From Arenibacter algicola (lineage in GTDB: Bacteria > Bacteroidota > Bacteroidia > Flavobacteriales > Flavobacteriaceae), in the NCBI RefSeq assembly GCF_000733925.1, contig NZ_JPOO01000001.1, forward strand, positions 62,001 through 126,000: a stretch of 64,000 nucleotides of DNA. The letters run 5' to 3'. Under the pieces are notes generated by a model that was given only the letters and a program-made list of their open reading frames with translations, searched no databases and was not told the origin of the DNA. Shown one piece after another: positions 1-8,629 of this stretch (positions are counted from its first letter, which is position 1; every line of letters starts with the position of its first letter). The translations under genes were made by a program, and so were the position numbers.

Positions 1-715
1 GTGGAAGAACTGTAATATGTTGATAAAGTTTTGTCTGATTAACAAAAGGGATATTAATACCTCTTACTTGTTCCGATAGCCAATCGATAAAAAATGGAGA
101 TTGTAGGTAGTTTAACATCCAATTGGACATATTATTCAAATGAAAATTAAACTTACCCACTCTTTGGTAAATTATACTGGGTCCATCATTTACATCAAGG
201 ACAGCTACTTTAAGCTTGTTTTTCAATAATGGTCGATTTAATGCCATTACTAAATCACCTTCATTAATTACTTCTTCAGGATATTTTGAAGCATAATTAT
301 CAGGTAAATAGATTGTAGTGTCCCAAGATGTTTGTCCAAAACTAACATTGGCTATTTGAAAAAGTTTTATTCCAGATAAAGAATATTCAGATTTTTTATA
401 CCCTTTTCCAGTTGACATACTAAATAAATCTCCCATTCGACACCAAACCCAAGATTTAGGTATTTCATAAGAGGTTTCTTCTTTAGCGATTTTTGGCAAA
501 ACTTTCTCTTTTCTTATCTTCTTCTCTTTAACGAGCTTTTCTTTTTCTTTTTTTATTCTATCTAATAATTCCGAAGCAGGTTCAATATCTGAATTTTCTT
601 TTCTCCAATTCGTAGTCAATTTCCCTTGTATTGCCAATTGCAGAATCAACCCTTTTAACACGTAGGCATTTTTAGGATTAACTGTAAGTTCCTTAAAATA
701 TTTTAGTAAGTACAT
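1..715 (-). CDS. hsdS: Type I restriction-modification specificity subunit HsdS (3' part cut by window edge)
   Basis: Reading leftward from an ATG at 715, the frame stays open to the window edge (about 238 residues). The product would choose the DNA target of the type I complex. The N-terminus contains LILQLAIQGKL followed by a lysine/glutamate-rich helix (about residues 48-72) and then EIPKSWVWCRMGDLF. This is the usual start of an HsdS protein, leading into the first target-recognition domain. The gene starts one base after the hsdM stop codon, so it is the last gene of the hsdR-X-hsdM-hsdS operon. It looks more AT-rich than hsdM, as is common for exchangeable specificity genes. The second recognition domain lies outside the window, so intactness cannot be judged. 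Confidence 0.88.
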   Translation of the reverse strand, partial: MYLLKYFKELTVNPKNAYVLKGLILQLAIQGKLTTNWRKENSDIEPASELLDRIKKEKEKLVKEKKIRKEKVLPKIAKEETSYEIPKSWVWCRMGDLFSMSTGKGYKKSEYSLSGIKLFQIANVSFGQTSWDTTIYLPDNYASKYPEEVINEGDLVMALNRPLLKNKLKVAVLDVNDGPSIIYQRVGKFNFHLNNMSNWMLNYLQSPFFIDWLSEQVRGINIPFVNQTKLYQHITVLP

Positions 716-716
716 A

Positions 717-2147
717 TTATTTTAAAGCTTCGGTTAATACATTTACAATCTCCTCTTGAATAGAAGCAATTTTATTTTCGGCTGCTCTAAATTTTTCTAA
801 AAGCACTTCTGGGCTTGCCAAATCATCAACTTCTTGATGTGGGTTTTTAATATCTAAGTTATGACCTCGCTTTTCGATCTCTTCTATAGTCACTTTCCAC
901 GCATATTCGCTTTCTTCACGTTTGTTCCACCATTCTTTTTCCAAATCGAACTCGCTGATGTTAATGGGTTTGGTTTTGTTATAACTTTTTACACCATCGG
1001 GATAAGGATGTTCAAAATACCACACCTCTTTAGTAGGAGTGCCTTTTTTAAAGAACAATAGATTGGTTTTAATGCCAGTATAAGGGTTAAACACCCCATT
1101 AGGCAGACGTACTATAGTATGCAGGTTACAGCGCTCTAATAGCTCTTCTTTAAGTCGAGTTTTCATGCCTTCACCAAACAAGGTGCCATCTGGTAATACT
1201 ATGGCGCAACGTCCATTATTCTTCAAAAGCTTAATAATTAAGGCTAAGAATAAATCGGCTGTTTCTTTGGTCCTAAACTTTTTTGGGAAGTTGGTTTCCG
1301 TACCATCTTCTTCCACACCGCCAAAAGGAGGATTGGTAAGGATAATATCCAGCTTATCTTTGGCGCCCCAATCGGCATAGGGTTTACTTAATAAGTTATC
1401 CCTACGCACTGCTGGTAAATCAAAACCATGTAACATTAAATTTGTAGTACACAATAAATGTGGCAGCGGTTTCTTTTCTATTCCTCTAATAGATGTTTGC
1501 AGTACATCTCTATCCTTGGGAGTCTTTACTTGCTCCCGCATATGTTCTATGGTACAGGTTAAAAAACCACCAGTACCACAAGCAGGATCGAGTATGCTTT
1601 CTCCTAATTGTGGATCAATCATATCTACCATAAACTGCGTAACAGCTCGGGGTGTGTAATACTCCCCTGAAGAACCTGCTGACTGTAACTCCTTTAGAAT
1701 GGTCTCATATATGTCATTGAACAAATGGCGTTCTGTGGTGCTATTAAAATCTATCTCATTAATAACATTTATAACTTGACGGAAGAGTGTTCCGTTTTTC
1801 ATGTAGTTATAGGTGTCATCAAATACCGAACGTATAATCTGAGCTTGTGGACTTATCGTTATGTCTAAATCTTTAAGAGCAGGGAAGAGTTCATTATTTA
1901 TAAACTCCATTAATTCATCACCTGTTTTTCCTTCATCATCCGCTGCCCATTTTTGCCATTTGAATTTCTCAGGAATTGGAGACTCGTAGTTATCTATAGT
2001 AATTTCCCATTCTTCTTCTTTATCGGCAAAAATTTTCATGAAAAGCATCCACACCATTTGCGAGATGCGTTGTGCATCCCCATCTACTCCAGTGTCTTTG
2101 CGCATAATATCGCGTATGCCTTTTATGTTTGTTGTTATGTTACTCAT
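717..2147 (-). CDS. hsdM: Type I restriction-modification DNA methyltransferase HsdM
   Basis: This is the adenine-N6 methylation subunit of the type I complex. Of 476 residues, about 1-130 form the HsdM N-terminal helical domain. The S-adenosylmethionine-binding motif DPACGTGGF is at about 187-195 and the catalytic NPPF is at about 272-275. The length is normal for HsdM. The ATG overlaps the end of the upstream unassigned gene by 8 bases (ATGAGTAA), and hsdS follows after one base, which implies coupled translation in one operon. Modification by HsdM-HsdS should protect host DNA from the HsdR nuclease encoded upstream. Nothing looks broken in it. Confidence 0.95.
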   Translation of the reverse strand: MSNITTNIKGIRDIMRKDTGVDGDAQRISQMVWMLFMKIFADKEEEWEITIDNYESPIPEKFKWQKWAADDEGKTGDELMEFINNELFPALKDLDITISPQAQIIRSVFDDTYNYMKNGTLFRQVINVINEIDFNSTTERHLFNDIYETILKELQSAGSSGEYYTPRAVTQFMVDMIDPQLGESILDPACGTGGFLTCTIEHMREQVKTPKDRDVLQTSIRGIEKKPLPHLLCTTNLMLHGFDLPAVRRDNLLSKPYADWGAKDKLDIILTNPPFGGVEEDGTETNFPKKFRTKETADLFLALIIKLLKNNGRCAIVLPDGTLFGEGMKTRLKEELLERCNLHTIVRLPNGVFNPYTGIKTNLLFFKKGTPTKEVWYFEHPYPDGVKSYNKTKPINISEFDLEKEWWNKREESEYAWKVTIEEIEKRGHNLDIKNPHQEVDDLASPEVLLEKFRAAENKIASIQEEIVNVLTEALK

Positions 2148-3381
2148 TTAATATACTATAGTTGTTTTTGTTTGTTAAAATAGAATAAACCAAGCCAGCA
2201 GAATTCTGAAATATCATAGCATCATTTACATTAAAATGAATTAATTCCGAACTTCCTTTTCTATATTCAATAGTAATGTTTTTAATAAAGTTGGCACTTT
2301 CAGCTTTTAACCTTGATAACTTTAAATTAATTCTACCAGTTTTGATGTAGGTATTAGTTTTAAATTTTGAAATTGAGAAAAAGTCTTGTGATGCAACATG
2401 GTTATAAATTTCAACATGCAAACCAATGAAAACTGCTTTTTTTTCATTTATAATATGTAACCGGCCAACAATTTCTTCATCAATATGGCTTTTCGTTTTT
2501 ATAAAATTCTCTTTAAGTTTTAATAATTCTCCATCGGTATTTGTTAATTCTACTAGATCTAATATTCGAATATCTTCTAATTTTTTAAGTACACGAATTC
2601 GATTATTAAGGGTAATGGATAAATATGAGCGAGAACTTATAATACTCATCCAATCGAAATAAAATATTAATCTTTTTAAAACTTTTATTTTAAAACGAAA
2701 CATATCACTTTGATTAGACTCTGCTGGTGGATCAACCAATAATACTTTTGTATGATTAATGGTATCTACAACGGTAATTAGGCCTATAAGCAAGTCAGTA
2801 CCTTTTTCATACTTTTTCTTAAATTCTGCGTCTCTTTTCTTTTTTTTTATCTTATTCTTATGACTTGAAACTTTTTCTTTAATCGTATTATCCTCAACAA
2901 TACTGCCTTTTGACTCAATAACAATCATCTTAGAGAAATCATCAATAACTGCACTATCAAAATCAAAATCTTTATGATTCTGAATATCGATTCTTTGCCA
3001 ATCCGCCTGAGTAAGACCATAAGCTGAACCCAATACACTTAGAGCCCCTCCACAACCAATTGATTCAGAAACATGGTTTTGCTCATTTACTGTTGAATAT
3101 TCAGCATAAAAACGTCCTGTTTCCTGATCAAATTGTGTATAAAAATTAACATTCCCATAAAGATCTCCGACATTCCCCTGAATCGAATTAAATGAATTGA
3201 GCTTACTTAAACTTGGATTTCTATGATGCATTTGACTATAGGTTTTGAAATCTGAAAAAGGCACAATAACATAACCTTTTTCAACTATTTTTTCTAGTTT
3301 TTCAAATTCCCTAGGATAGTTGAGCTTAAGAAGGTCGCGCTCTTCGTCATTATAGAATTCCACGTCTAATCTCATTCCCAT
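2140..3381 (-). CDS. Unassigned protein inside the hsd operon, possible PD-(D/E)XK nuclease-like fold
   Basis: I do not recognise a named family. The 413-residue product is lysine-, asparagine- and isoleucine-rich, and its DNA looks more AT-rich than hsdR and hsdM. Around residues 105-160 there is a helix (SESIGCGGALSVLG), then FDFDSA (Asp140/142), then a hydrophobic strand ending in IVIESKGS (Glu156, Lys158). That order resembles a PD-(D/E)XK nuclease core, and a basic helix (about 168-192) follows. The start overlaps the hsdR stop (TAATG) and the end overlaps the hsdM start by 8 bases, so it should be co-translated with the restriction system. It could be an auxiliary nuclease, an extra defence effector or a modulator of HsdR. 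The domain assignment is by eye only. Confidence 0.7.
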   Translation of the reverse strand: MGMRLDVEFYNDEERDLLKLNYPREFEKLEKIVEKGYVIVPFSDFKTYSQMHHRNPSLSKLNSFNSIQGNVGDLYGNVNFYTQFDQETGRFYAEYSTVNEQNHVSESIGCGGALSVLGSAYGLTQADWQRIDIQNHKDFDFDSAVIDDFSKMIVIESKGSIVEDNTIKEKVSSHKNKIKKKKRDAEFKKKYEKGTDLLIGLITVVDTINHTKVLLVDPPAESNQSDMFRFKIKVLKRLIFYFDWMSIISSRSYLSITLNNRIRVLKKLEDIRILDLVELTNTDGELLKLKENFIKTKSHIDEEIVGRLHIINEKKAVFIGLHVEIYNHVASQDFFSISKFKTNTYIKTGRINLKLSRLKAESANFIKNITIEYRKGSSELIHFNVNDAMIFQNSAGLVYSILTNKNNYSILNE

Positions 3382-5753
3382 TAGGCTCCTACATTATATA
3401 TTTCATTCTCTAAATCTTTCAAAGCTTGTTCAAAATCTTTTGGTTTTCCAAAGGCCCGTACCAGCTCCACAGGAGAACCCATTTGATTTAAAGGCTTTAC
3501 TTTAAGAATGGAACCCCGTTCTATGGACACAATGCCTTCTTGTTCATACTTGTCCAATAAGCTATTTAAAACCTTTTGGGCGGTCTCACTATATTTGCCA
3601 AAGTAATTGCGCTTACGCACGTTATTAGCCCGTTCCTGCCTGGTTAGAGGTGGTTGGTCGAAGGCAATGTGGCAGATTAGATCAAAGTCATCCAAATCTT
3701 TACCAACTTCCTCTCGAAGGGCCTCTAACAATACGCCATATTCGGCCAATTCCCGAATAAGTTCTTCCTTCTTTTCCGATGCATTCCATTTTTGAAGAAA
3801 GTCATCCAAAGAGGCGAATTCCTTTTCAATATTCTTTTTAGAATAATCCTTTAAAGATTCCGTAATCAATTTACCATCCTTACCATAATATTGAACGCGC
3901 TCATGGATGATGGATACTGGTATTTGGTTAACGTAATACTTTTTTATTTCATTTTCCGCACCATCAATGTCAATATTAGGCTTTGTTGGCTTAAAATTAT
4001 CGGGTATTTCAGGATCTTCACTACCTGTTTGTGCAGTATCAAATTCATCTGGAGGTACGACAGGTTCCTTAGGTTTAGGCTCATAAATTTGCACTGGGTC
4101 GCCATCAAAATCTGGTCGTGCAAAAATATTAGTGGCCTTTCTAAAATCCATAATAGTAAAAAACACTTTTCCTTCAGCTTCCCTAATTCGGGTGCCCCTT
4201 CCTATAATTTGCTTAAACTCGGTAACCGATTGAATGTTGGATTCCAAAACAATAAATTTCACCATTTTGGTATCAATACCAGTAGTAAGCATTTTCGAGG
4301 TTGTTGCAATTACAGGAAAGCGTTCTTCTACATCGGTAAAATTATCAAGCTCCTGTTTTCCTACTTCATCGTCGCCAGTTATTTTTACGCAGTAATTCCA
4401 GTTTTTCGCAACCAAATCTGCATTCTCATTAATAAGTGCCTGGCGCATTCTATTGGCATGGTCAATATCTGTACAGAACACTATAGTTTTGGCAAATCTG
4501 TCCGTAGCTTTCAGATACTCTGTAATTTTTTTAGCTACAATTTCCGTTCGTTCATCAATTGCCAAGGTCTTATCGTAATCCTTTAAATTATAAATACGGT
4601 CCTTTACCTCATTCCCATACTTGTCCAGTAAGCCTGCAGTAGGTCTCCAACCATCATCAACACTAGTGGTTATTCTTACTACCTTGTAGGGTGCCAAAAA
4701 CCCATCCTCAATACCTTGCTTTAAGGAATAAGTATAAGCAGGTTCTCCAAAATATTCCATATTGGAAACATCTTTGGTTTCTTTAGGGGTTGCAGTTAAT
4801 CCAACATGGGTAGCGGATTTAAAATACGTTAAGACATCCCTCCAGGCGGAAGCTTCGGCAGCACTACCTCTGTGGCATTCATCAATCACCACTAAATCAA
4901 AAAAATCAGGACTGAACTCTTTATAGGCGTTCTTTTCTTCATCGTTGCTTGTCAATCCCTGATACAATGCAAAATAGATTTGATAGGACTTATCTATCTT
5001 CCTATTCTTTATTATCGTCATAATATCATTCCCGAAAGGCGAAAAATCACCATTCTTGGTTTGGGTCAACAAGGCATTCCGATCTGCAAGAAATAAGATT
5101 CGTTTCTTAACACCAGTTTTCCATAATCGCCAAATAATATTAAAAGCCGTATATGTTTTCCCTGTACCCGTAGCCATTACCAAAATAATACGATCTTGAC
5201 CTTTGGCAACCGCTTCTATAGTCCTGTTTACGGCATTTTGTTGATAATACCTAGGAGACATTCCACTGTCATCCACAAAATAATCCGTTTCAATTATTTC
5301 TTTGGCCTCAGGGGTCTCAATTTCGGTATATCTCAAATATTTATCCCAAAGTTGTTCTGGGGAAGGAAACTCATCTAAAGATAATTCTTGTTCCAGGACT
5401 CCCTCCGTAGTGGTTCTATCATGAAATACAAAAGAATCACCATTGGAAGTAAATACAAATGGGATTTGAAGGATTTCAGAGTATTCCAAGGCCTGCTGCA
5501 TTCCGGAACCAACAGGTTTTCTGTTGTCCTTGGCTTCAATTATGGCAATCGGAAGGTTGGATTTGTAATAAAGGATGTAATCGGCTCTTTTACTTTTCCC
5601 TCTAGTATAGAGTTTCCCTTGAACTATGATACGCCCATCAGTAAAGGACACTTCCTCCCGGACCTGTCGCTTCATACTCCAACCCGCTTTCACCAATGCA
5701 GGATTAATATACTTAGAACATATATCCCGTTCAGATAACTCTTTTTTATTCAT
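3381..5753 (-). CDS. hsdR: Type I restriction endonuclease/translocase subunit HsdR (EcoEI-like)
   Basis: This is the DNA-translocating and cleaving subunit. In 790 residues the order is an N-terminal nuclease domain with Asp58 and the IIEAKD segment (Glu73, Lys75), then a superfamily 2 helicase with Walker A MATGTGKT (about 193-200) and the DECH box (291-294), and a C-terminal region like that of EcoEI HsdR. The size fits the shorter EcoEI branch. It is the first gene of the leftward operon, and its stop overlaps the next start by one base. A 68-base gap separates it from abiEii, so the restriction operon probably has its own promoter at 5754-5821. All key residues are present. Confidence 0.95.
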   Translation of the reverse strand: MNKKELSERDICSKYINPALVKAGWSMKRQVREEVSFTDGRIIVQGKLYTRGKSKRADYILYYKSNLPIAIIEAKDNRKPVGSGMQQALEYSEILQIPFVFTSNGDSFVFHDRTTTEGVLEQELSLDEFPSPEQLWDKYLRYTEIETPEAKEIIETDYFVDDSGMSPRYYQQNAVNRTIEAVAKGQDRIILVMATGTGKTYTAFNIIWRLWKTGVKKRILFLADRNALLTQTKNGDFSPFGNDIMTIIKNRKIDKSYQIYFALYQGLTSNDEEKNAYKEFSPDFFDLVVIDECHRGSAAEASAWRDVLTYFKSATHVGLTATPKETKDVSNMEYFGEPAYTYSLKQGIEDGFLAPYKVVRITTSVDDGWRPTAGLLDKYGNEVKDRIYNLKDYDKTLAIDERTEIVAKKITEYLKATDRFAKTIVFCTDIDHANRMRQALINENADLVAKNWNYCVKITGDDEVGKQELDNFTDVEERFPVIATTSKMLTTGIDTKMVKFIVLESNIQSVTEFKQIIGRGTRIREAEGKVFFTIMDFRKATNIFARPDFDGDPVQIYEPKPKEPVVPPDEFDTAQTGSEDPEIPDNFKPTKPNIDIDGAENEIKKYYVNQIPVSIIHERVQYYGKDGKLITESLKDYSKKNIEKEFASLDDFLQKWNASEKKEELIRELAEYGVLLEALREEVGKDLDDFDLICHIAFDQPPLTRQERANNVRKRNYFGKYSETAQKVLNSLLDKYEQEGIVSIERGSILKVKPLNQMGSPVELVRAFGKPKDFEQALKDLENEIYNVGA

Positions 5754-5821
5754 TAATGGTATTGGCTAGGTTTAAAGTTCAAGATACATTATTTTGTTTG
5801 AAAGAAAAATCTAACAAAAGG

Positions 5822-6604
5822 TCAAGAGAGAAAGGATGTTTTCAACCACTCAAAAGCAGTTTCTTGGTCATATTCAATCTCCGGTCTCAATAATGCCTCC
5901 ATATCCCCTGTAAAGTTAGGGTCATTTTCCTTTAGTTCCATATTTAATAAAAACTCTTTTTGGCTAGGGGTTCTGCCAACCGAAAAATTCATATATTCTT
6001 TAAAGCATTCAAGAATAAGGCCATAGTCTAATTCCAGATGCGATTTAGCAAAGTCCAAATCAAATAAATCCCGGCCTTTACTACGTTGGTATAACGCGCG
6101 TAGCTTGGTGCCAAGAAGTTCATTGATGTTATAAGTTCTAATGTTTGCACGCCCTGTAAACCAATCGCTTTTCACTCCAAAAGGAAACTCTACCCATGGC
6201 AATACATTAAAATGCTCTTTGCAGTTAATTTCTAATTTGAGGCGTAACCGTATGTCTTCGTATTCCGAAGTAAATCTATAAAACGCTTTTGCTCCATGAC
6301 CGCTGACTTTGGTATTTCGGGGTTCCTCAAAAAAAGTAATTACCTCCCCGATACGCTCCATAATTGGTTTGATGGGGCCTTCCTTAATTTGAACCAAATC
6401 AATATCTTCAGAATATCTAGGTGCGGGGTGGAGGTATAGTTTGTGTAATGCCGTGCCGCCTCTAAAAGCTAAATTCTCTCTAAGATAATCATCGGAAAAT
6501 AACGCTACCAGGGTTCTGCTAATGACCAAATCTTGTTCTACTTGTGAAAATGATTTCCATGGGGCATGTTCTTGCCAGGCTGCTATGTAGGGTCTTGGAA
6601 TCAT
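5822..6604 (-). CDS. abiEii: AbiEii-type nucleotidyltransferase toxin
   Basis: This is the toxin of a type IV toxin-antitoxin/abortive infection pair. The 260-residue protein belongs to the DUF1814 nucleotidyltransferase family. It has FRGGTALHKLY (Gly-Gly at 49-50) and SEDIDL (65-70), which supply the metal-binding acidic residues. A later segment RSKGRDLFDLDFA (about 194-206) matches the family's K-x-RD-x-x-DL motif. The ATG overlaps the stop of abiEi in ATGA, the coupling usual for AbiE. Known AbiE toxins transfer nucleotides to tRNA acceptor ends; that this one does so is inferred from family. Its position beside a restriction system and integrase is typical of a defence island. Confidence 0.92.
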   Translation of the reverse strand: MIPRPYIAAWQEHAPWKSFSQVEQDLVISRTLVALFSDDYLRENLAFRGGTALHKLYLHPAPRYSEDIDLVQIKEGPIKPIMERIGEVITFFEEPRNTKVSGHGAKAFYRFTSEYEDIRLRLKLEINCKEHFNVLPWVEFPFGVKSDWFTGRANIRTYNINELLGTKLRALYQRSKGRDLFDLDFAKSHLELDYGLILECFKEYMNFSVGRTPSQKEFLLNMELKENDPNFTGDMEALLRPEIEYDQETAFEWLKTSFLS

Positions 6605-7395
6605 ATATCGCTCTCTAGTTTGATGTTTACATCAACTTTCCAAAAATTAGTTACGGCTCCAGCACTTTTTTTGGATGATGGGTTGAGCAAGATGGGATAA
6701 TATTTTATTTTTTTGAAATATTCAGTAAGTAATTGTACTAATTCCTCATCATCGTTTTCGAATCCATCAATGAAATACCCCAATCTTTGTAAAGTGCTTT
6801 TGTGCGGATACCAGGACAATAAATCTGATAAATTGGAGTAGGTGATATTGTCCATAAGCTCTTCTAGGACAGAGAGCATTCTATTCAATCCGCCCAATTT
6901 ATTTTGATAGTGAATTAGGTCCACAGCGGTCAATACTGGATCTGAAATTTTGAAAATTCCAGCATCCGATTTTTTAGTAAGGATATTTTTTTCAGGCCAA
7001 TTGGTGGTAGTAAAAAAACGTATATCCAATGCCCCTTTGTTTATGTCCAATAGGGTTGGCTTTGTAGTAATTATATAATCACGCTGAATTTGCTGATGAC
7101 TTGCACCATGAAATTTTGCTGCGGAGTATAAACCGATATAATAGGGCCTTTCTAAGTATTTAAATAGCTTTTCGCTATATAATTGAATCGGCAGTTTGGA
7201 CTGTTTCGAGTACCTAGGGGGGATAATTAGAAAAAATTCCCTTCTTAGCGGAATAATATCCCCTTTTTTAGTTAAGTATGATAAATCCGTTGTTAGATCC
7301 TCCTTATCTTTCTGGATCACCTCTTGGAGCTCATCCTTGGAAAAGGAGTATTCTTCAAGTGAGAGTTTTTCTTTTATGAAATCGGCGAGATACAA
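6601..7395 (-). CDS. abiEi: AbiEi-family antitoxin and autorepressor
   Basis: This is the partner antitoxin of AbiEii. The 264-residue protein has an N-terminal winged-helix region (about 1-60), then LRREFFLIIPPRYS and YYIGLYSAAKFHGASHQQ, the conserved core of the AbiEi family. The start is odd. The only usable start is TTG at 7395, because an in-frame stop lies immediately before it (7396-7398) and there is no internal Met until deep in the protein. Characterised AbiEi proteins bind inverted repeats in their own promoter, and such repeats are visible at 7399-7433. The gene overlaps abiEii by four bases. Confidence 0.88.
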   Translation of the reverse strand: MYLADFIKEKLSLEEYSFSKDELQEVIQKDKEDLTTDLSYLTKKGDIIPLRREFFLIIPPRYSKQSKLPIQLYSEKLFKYLERPYYIGLYSAAKFHGASHQQIQRDYIITTKPTLLDINKGALDIRFFTTTNWPEKNILTKKSDAGIFKISDPVLTAVDLIHYQNKLGGLNRMLSVLEELMDNITYSNLSDLLSWYPHKSTLQRLGYFIDGFENDDEELVQLLTEYFKKIKYYPILLNPSSKKSAGAVTNFWKVDVNIKLESDI

Positions 7396-7398
7396 TTA

Positions 7399-7433
7399 TA
7401 GTAATTTTCCGAGAAAGTTAGTAATAATTACTA
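7399..7433. promoter_or_regulatory. Putative AbiEi operator: TAGTAAT repeats upstream of abiE
   Basis: TAGTAAT occurs at 7399 and again at 7419, 20 bases apart (about two helical turns). The second copy is followed after one base by its inverse ATTACTA (7427-7433), making a near-perfect palindrome. The repeats sit just upstream of the abiEi start, where known AbiE antitoxins bind. The link to AbiEi is inference. Confidence 0.5.
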
Positions 7434-7563
7434 ATTATCTCGCATTTTTACTAAAGTATTTTTAATTGAGTTGTTGAACTTCAATAATACTTCCAGACCT
7501 TTTTCTACAATATCAGTATCTAACTCTTTAAGATTGGCTAGGTAAAGGCCGGAGTCTAATAAT
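7431..7563 (-). pseudogene. Remnant of tyrosine integrase C-terminus
   Basis: Read leftward, this encodes LYLANLKELDTDIVEKGLEV followed by LL, then about 14 further residues before a stop at 7431. It matches the end of the intact integrase at 8630-9838, which has AYLKELDTEIVDKALEVLL. There is no start codon and no upstream catalytic region, so it is a decayed fragment. The preceding part of the same old gene is found at 8175-8285. Confidence 0.75.
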
Positions 7564-8174
7564 CAGAAGTTGTTAATGAAGGGCCTGTGATGGCTATGTA
7601 TTTAGCCTAAAATCTAAGATTTCAAAAATGTCTTTTAGTTTATAAAATTCCACCGTTTTTCACTTTTGCACTATTTTCATGTAACATGAAAAAGCGAAAT
7701 AATTGAAAAGTGAACGTTAAGATAAAAGCAATTATAAGTAATATTCAAATGAAACTAGGAAAATTTGCGCCAACACAAAAGAACGTACGCAAATCTTAAA
7801 TTGGTATGAAAAACATGTGCAATTGCCATTAATTACTTTATGCAATCGTAGGCTTTAAATTGAACTGGCCTTAAACCGCCATATCTAAAGTATCAACAAG
7901 GTAGAGTCTATTTTTGGCTAACCCTATACCAAAGCGGAAAGGGATATCAATGAATTGGATTCGGGAAAAGCTAAATGGGAGATAAGGATATCCAAGTCCC
8001 TGCGGAAGTTGTAAAACCTGTGGATTTTTCAATCTCCTCAGGACCGCTGATAAAAACATGGCCCTATTACTTCGAAATTACTGAAATTAGATTGTTAAAT
8101 AATTTATACTGAATGATAATTCATGTATTAAATATAAAATTGAATCTTAATGAATGATAAATCATTCACAAGTT
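7564..8174. other. Non-coding spacer that splits the integrase remnant
   Basis: About 610 bases lie between the two integrase fragments, at the place where an intact gene would have only about a dozen codons. I find no credible gene: the frame at 7871-8059 has no recognisable motif. A short palindrome GAATGATAAATCATTC sits at 8151-8166. The stretch may be inserted DNA or deletion-scarred debris. Confidence 0.45.
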
Positions 8175-8285
8175 GGCATGCAAATCGTGATTGGCTAATG
8201 ACATCTGTTTCAACACCTTTTTGTTTGAGGCAATTGGTAAAACTATGCCGGGCAACAGAATTGCTTGCATTTTCAGGTTACAGTG
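8175..8285 (-). pseudogene. Remnant of tyrosine integrase active-site region
   Basis: Read leftward it encodes SNSVARHSFTNCLKQKGVET followed by DVISQS. This is very close to SSYVARHSFANCLKQKGVAT followed by DVISES in the intact integrase. Similarity stops after VISQS, exactly where the C-terminal remnant at 7431-7563 would continue. Together they are one disrupted integrase gene, closely related to the intact one downstream. Confidence 0.8.
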
Positions 8286-8479
8286 ATATGGACTTGAAAA
8301 TAGCTTGAAGAGATTTTAGTAAAATTGTCCGTGTTCATTCATTTTGACTGTTCATTGTCCATGAACATTATAAAAAAATGAACGGTTATGATGGAATATC
8401 GCAAAAAGGATTTCATTTATGAAGTTATTTCAATGCTATTTTTTTCTATTAATTGTTCGCTTTGAAAAGTTAGTGAGTA

Positions 8480-8576
8480 TTTGCATTAGTAAGTTGCTTA
8501 TTGTAAAAACATAGGATATTTTGCATTAACATTATTCTTATTGCAAATTTTCGCGATATTTTGCAATAGTAAAAAG
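8480..8576. repeat. TTGCATTAGTAA-like direct and inverted repeats downstream of the integrase
   Basis: TTTGCATTAGTAA (8480-8492), TTTGCATTAACA (8520-8531) and TTTGCAATAGTAA (8560-8572) are directly repeated. TATTGCAAA (8539-8547) is inverted against the third copy. They lie just beyond the 3' end of the integrase gene. Tyrosine integrases often use arm-type repeats near the att site, but no binding evidence is available here. The rest of 8286-8629 shows no gene. Confidence 0.35.
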
Positions 8577-8629
8577 TACCTGCATCCAATCATTTTAGCT
8601 TGTCTTTTCGCTAAACTATTTATTTTGGA

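Noticed and set aside
3891..4586. 231-residue open frame on the + strand
   Set aside because: It lies entirely inside hsdR on the other strand, has no family motif and is rich in Phe/Ile/Asn as expected of an antisense reading.
7871..8059. 62-residue open frame on the - strand in the integrase debris
   Set aside because: No family resemblance, and it lies in DNA between two pseudogene pieces.
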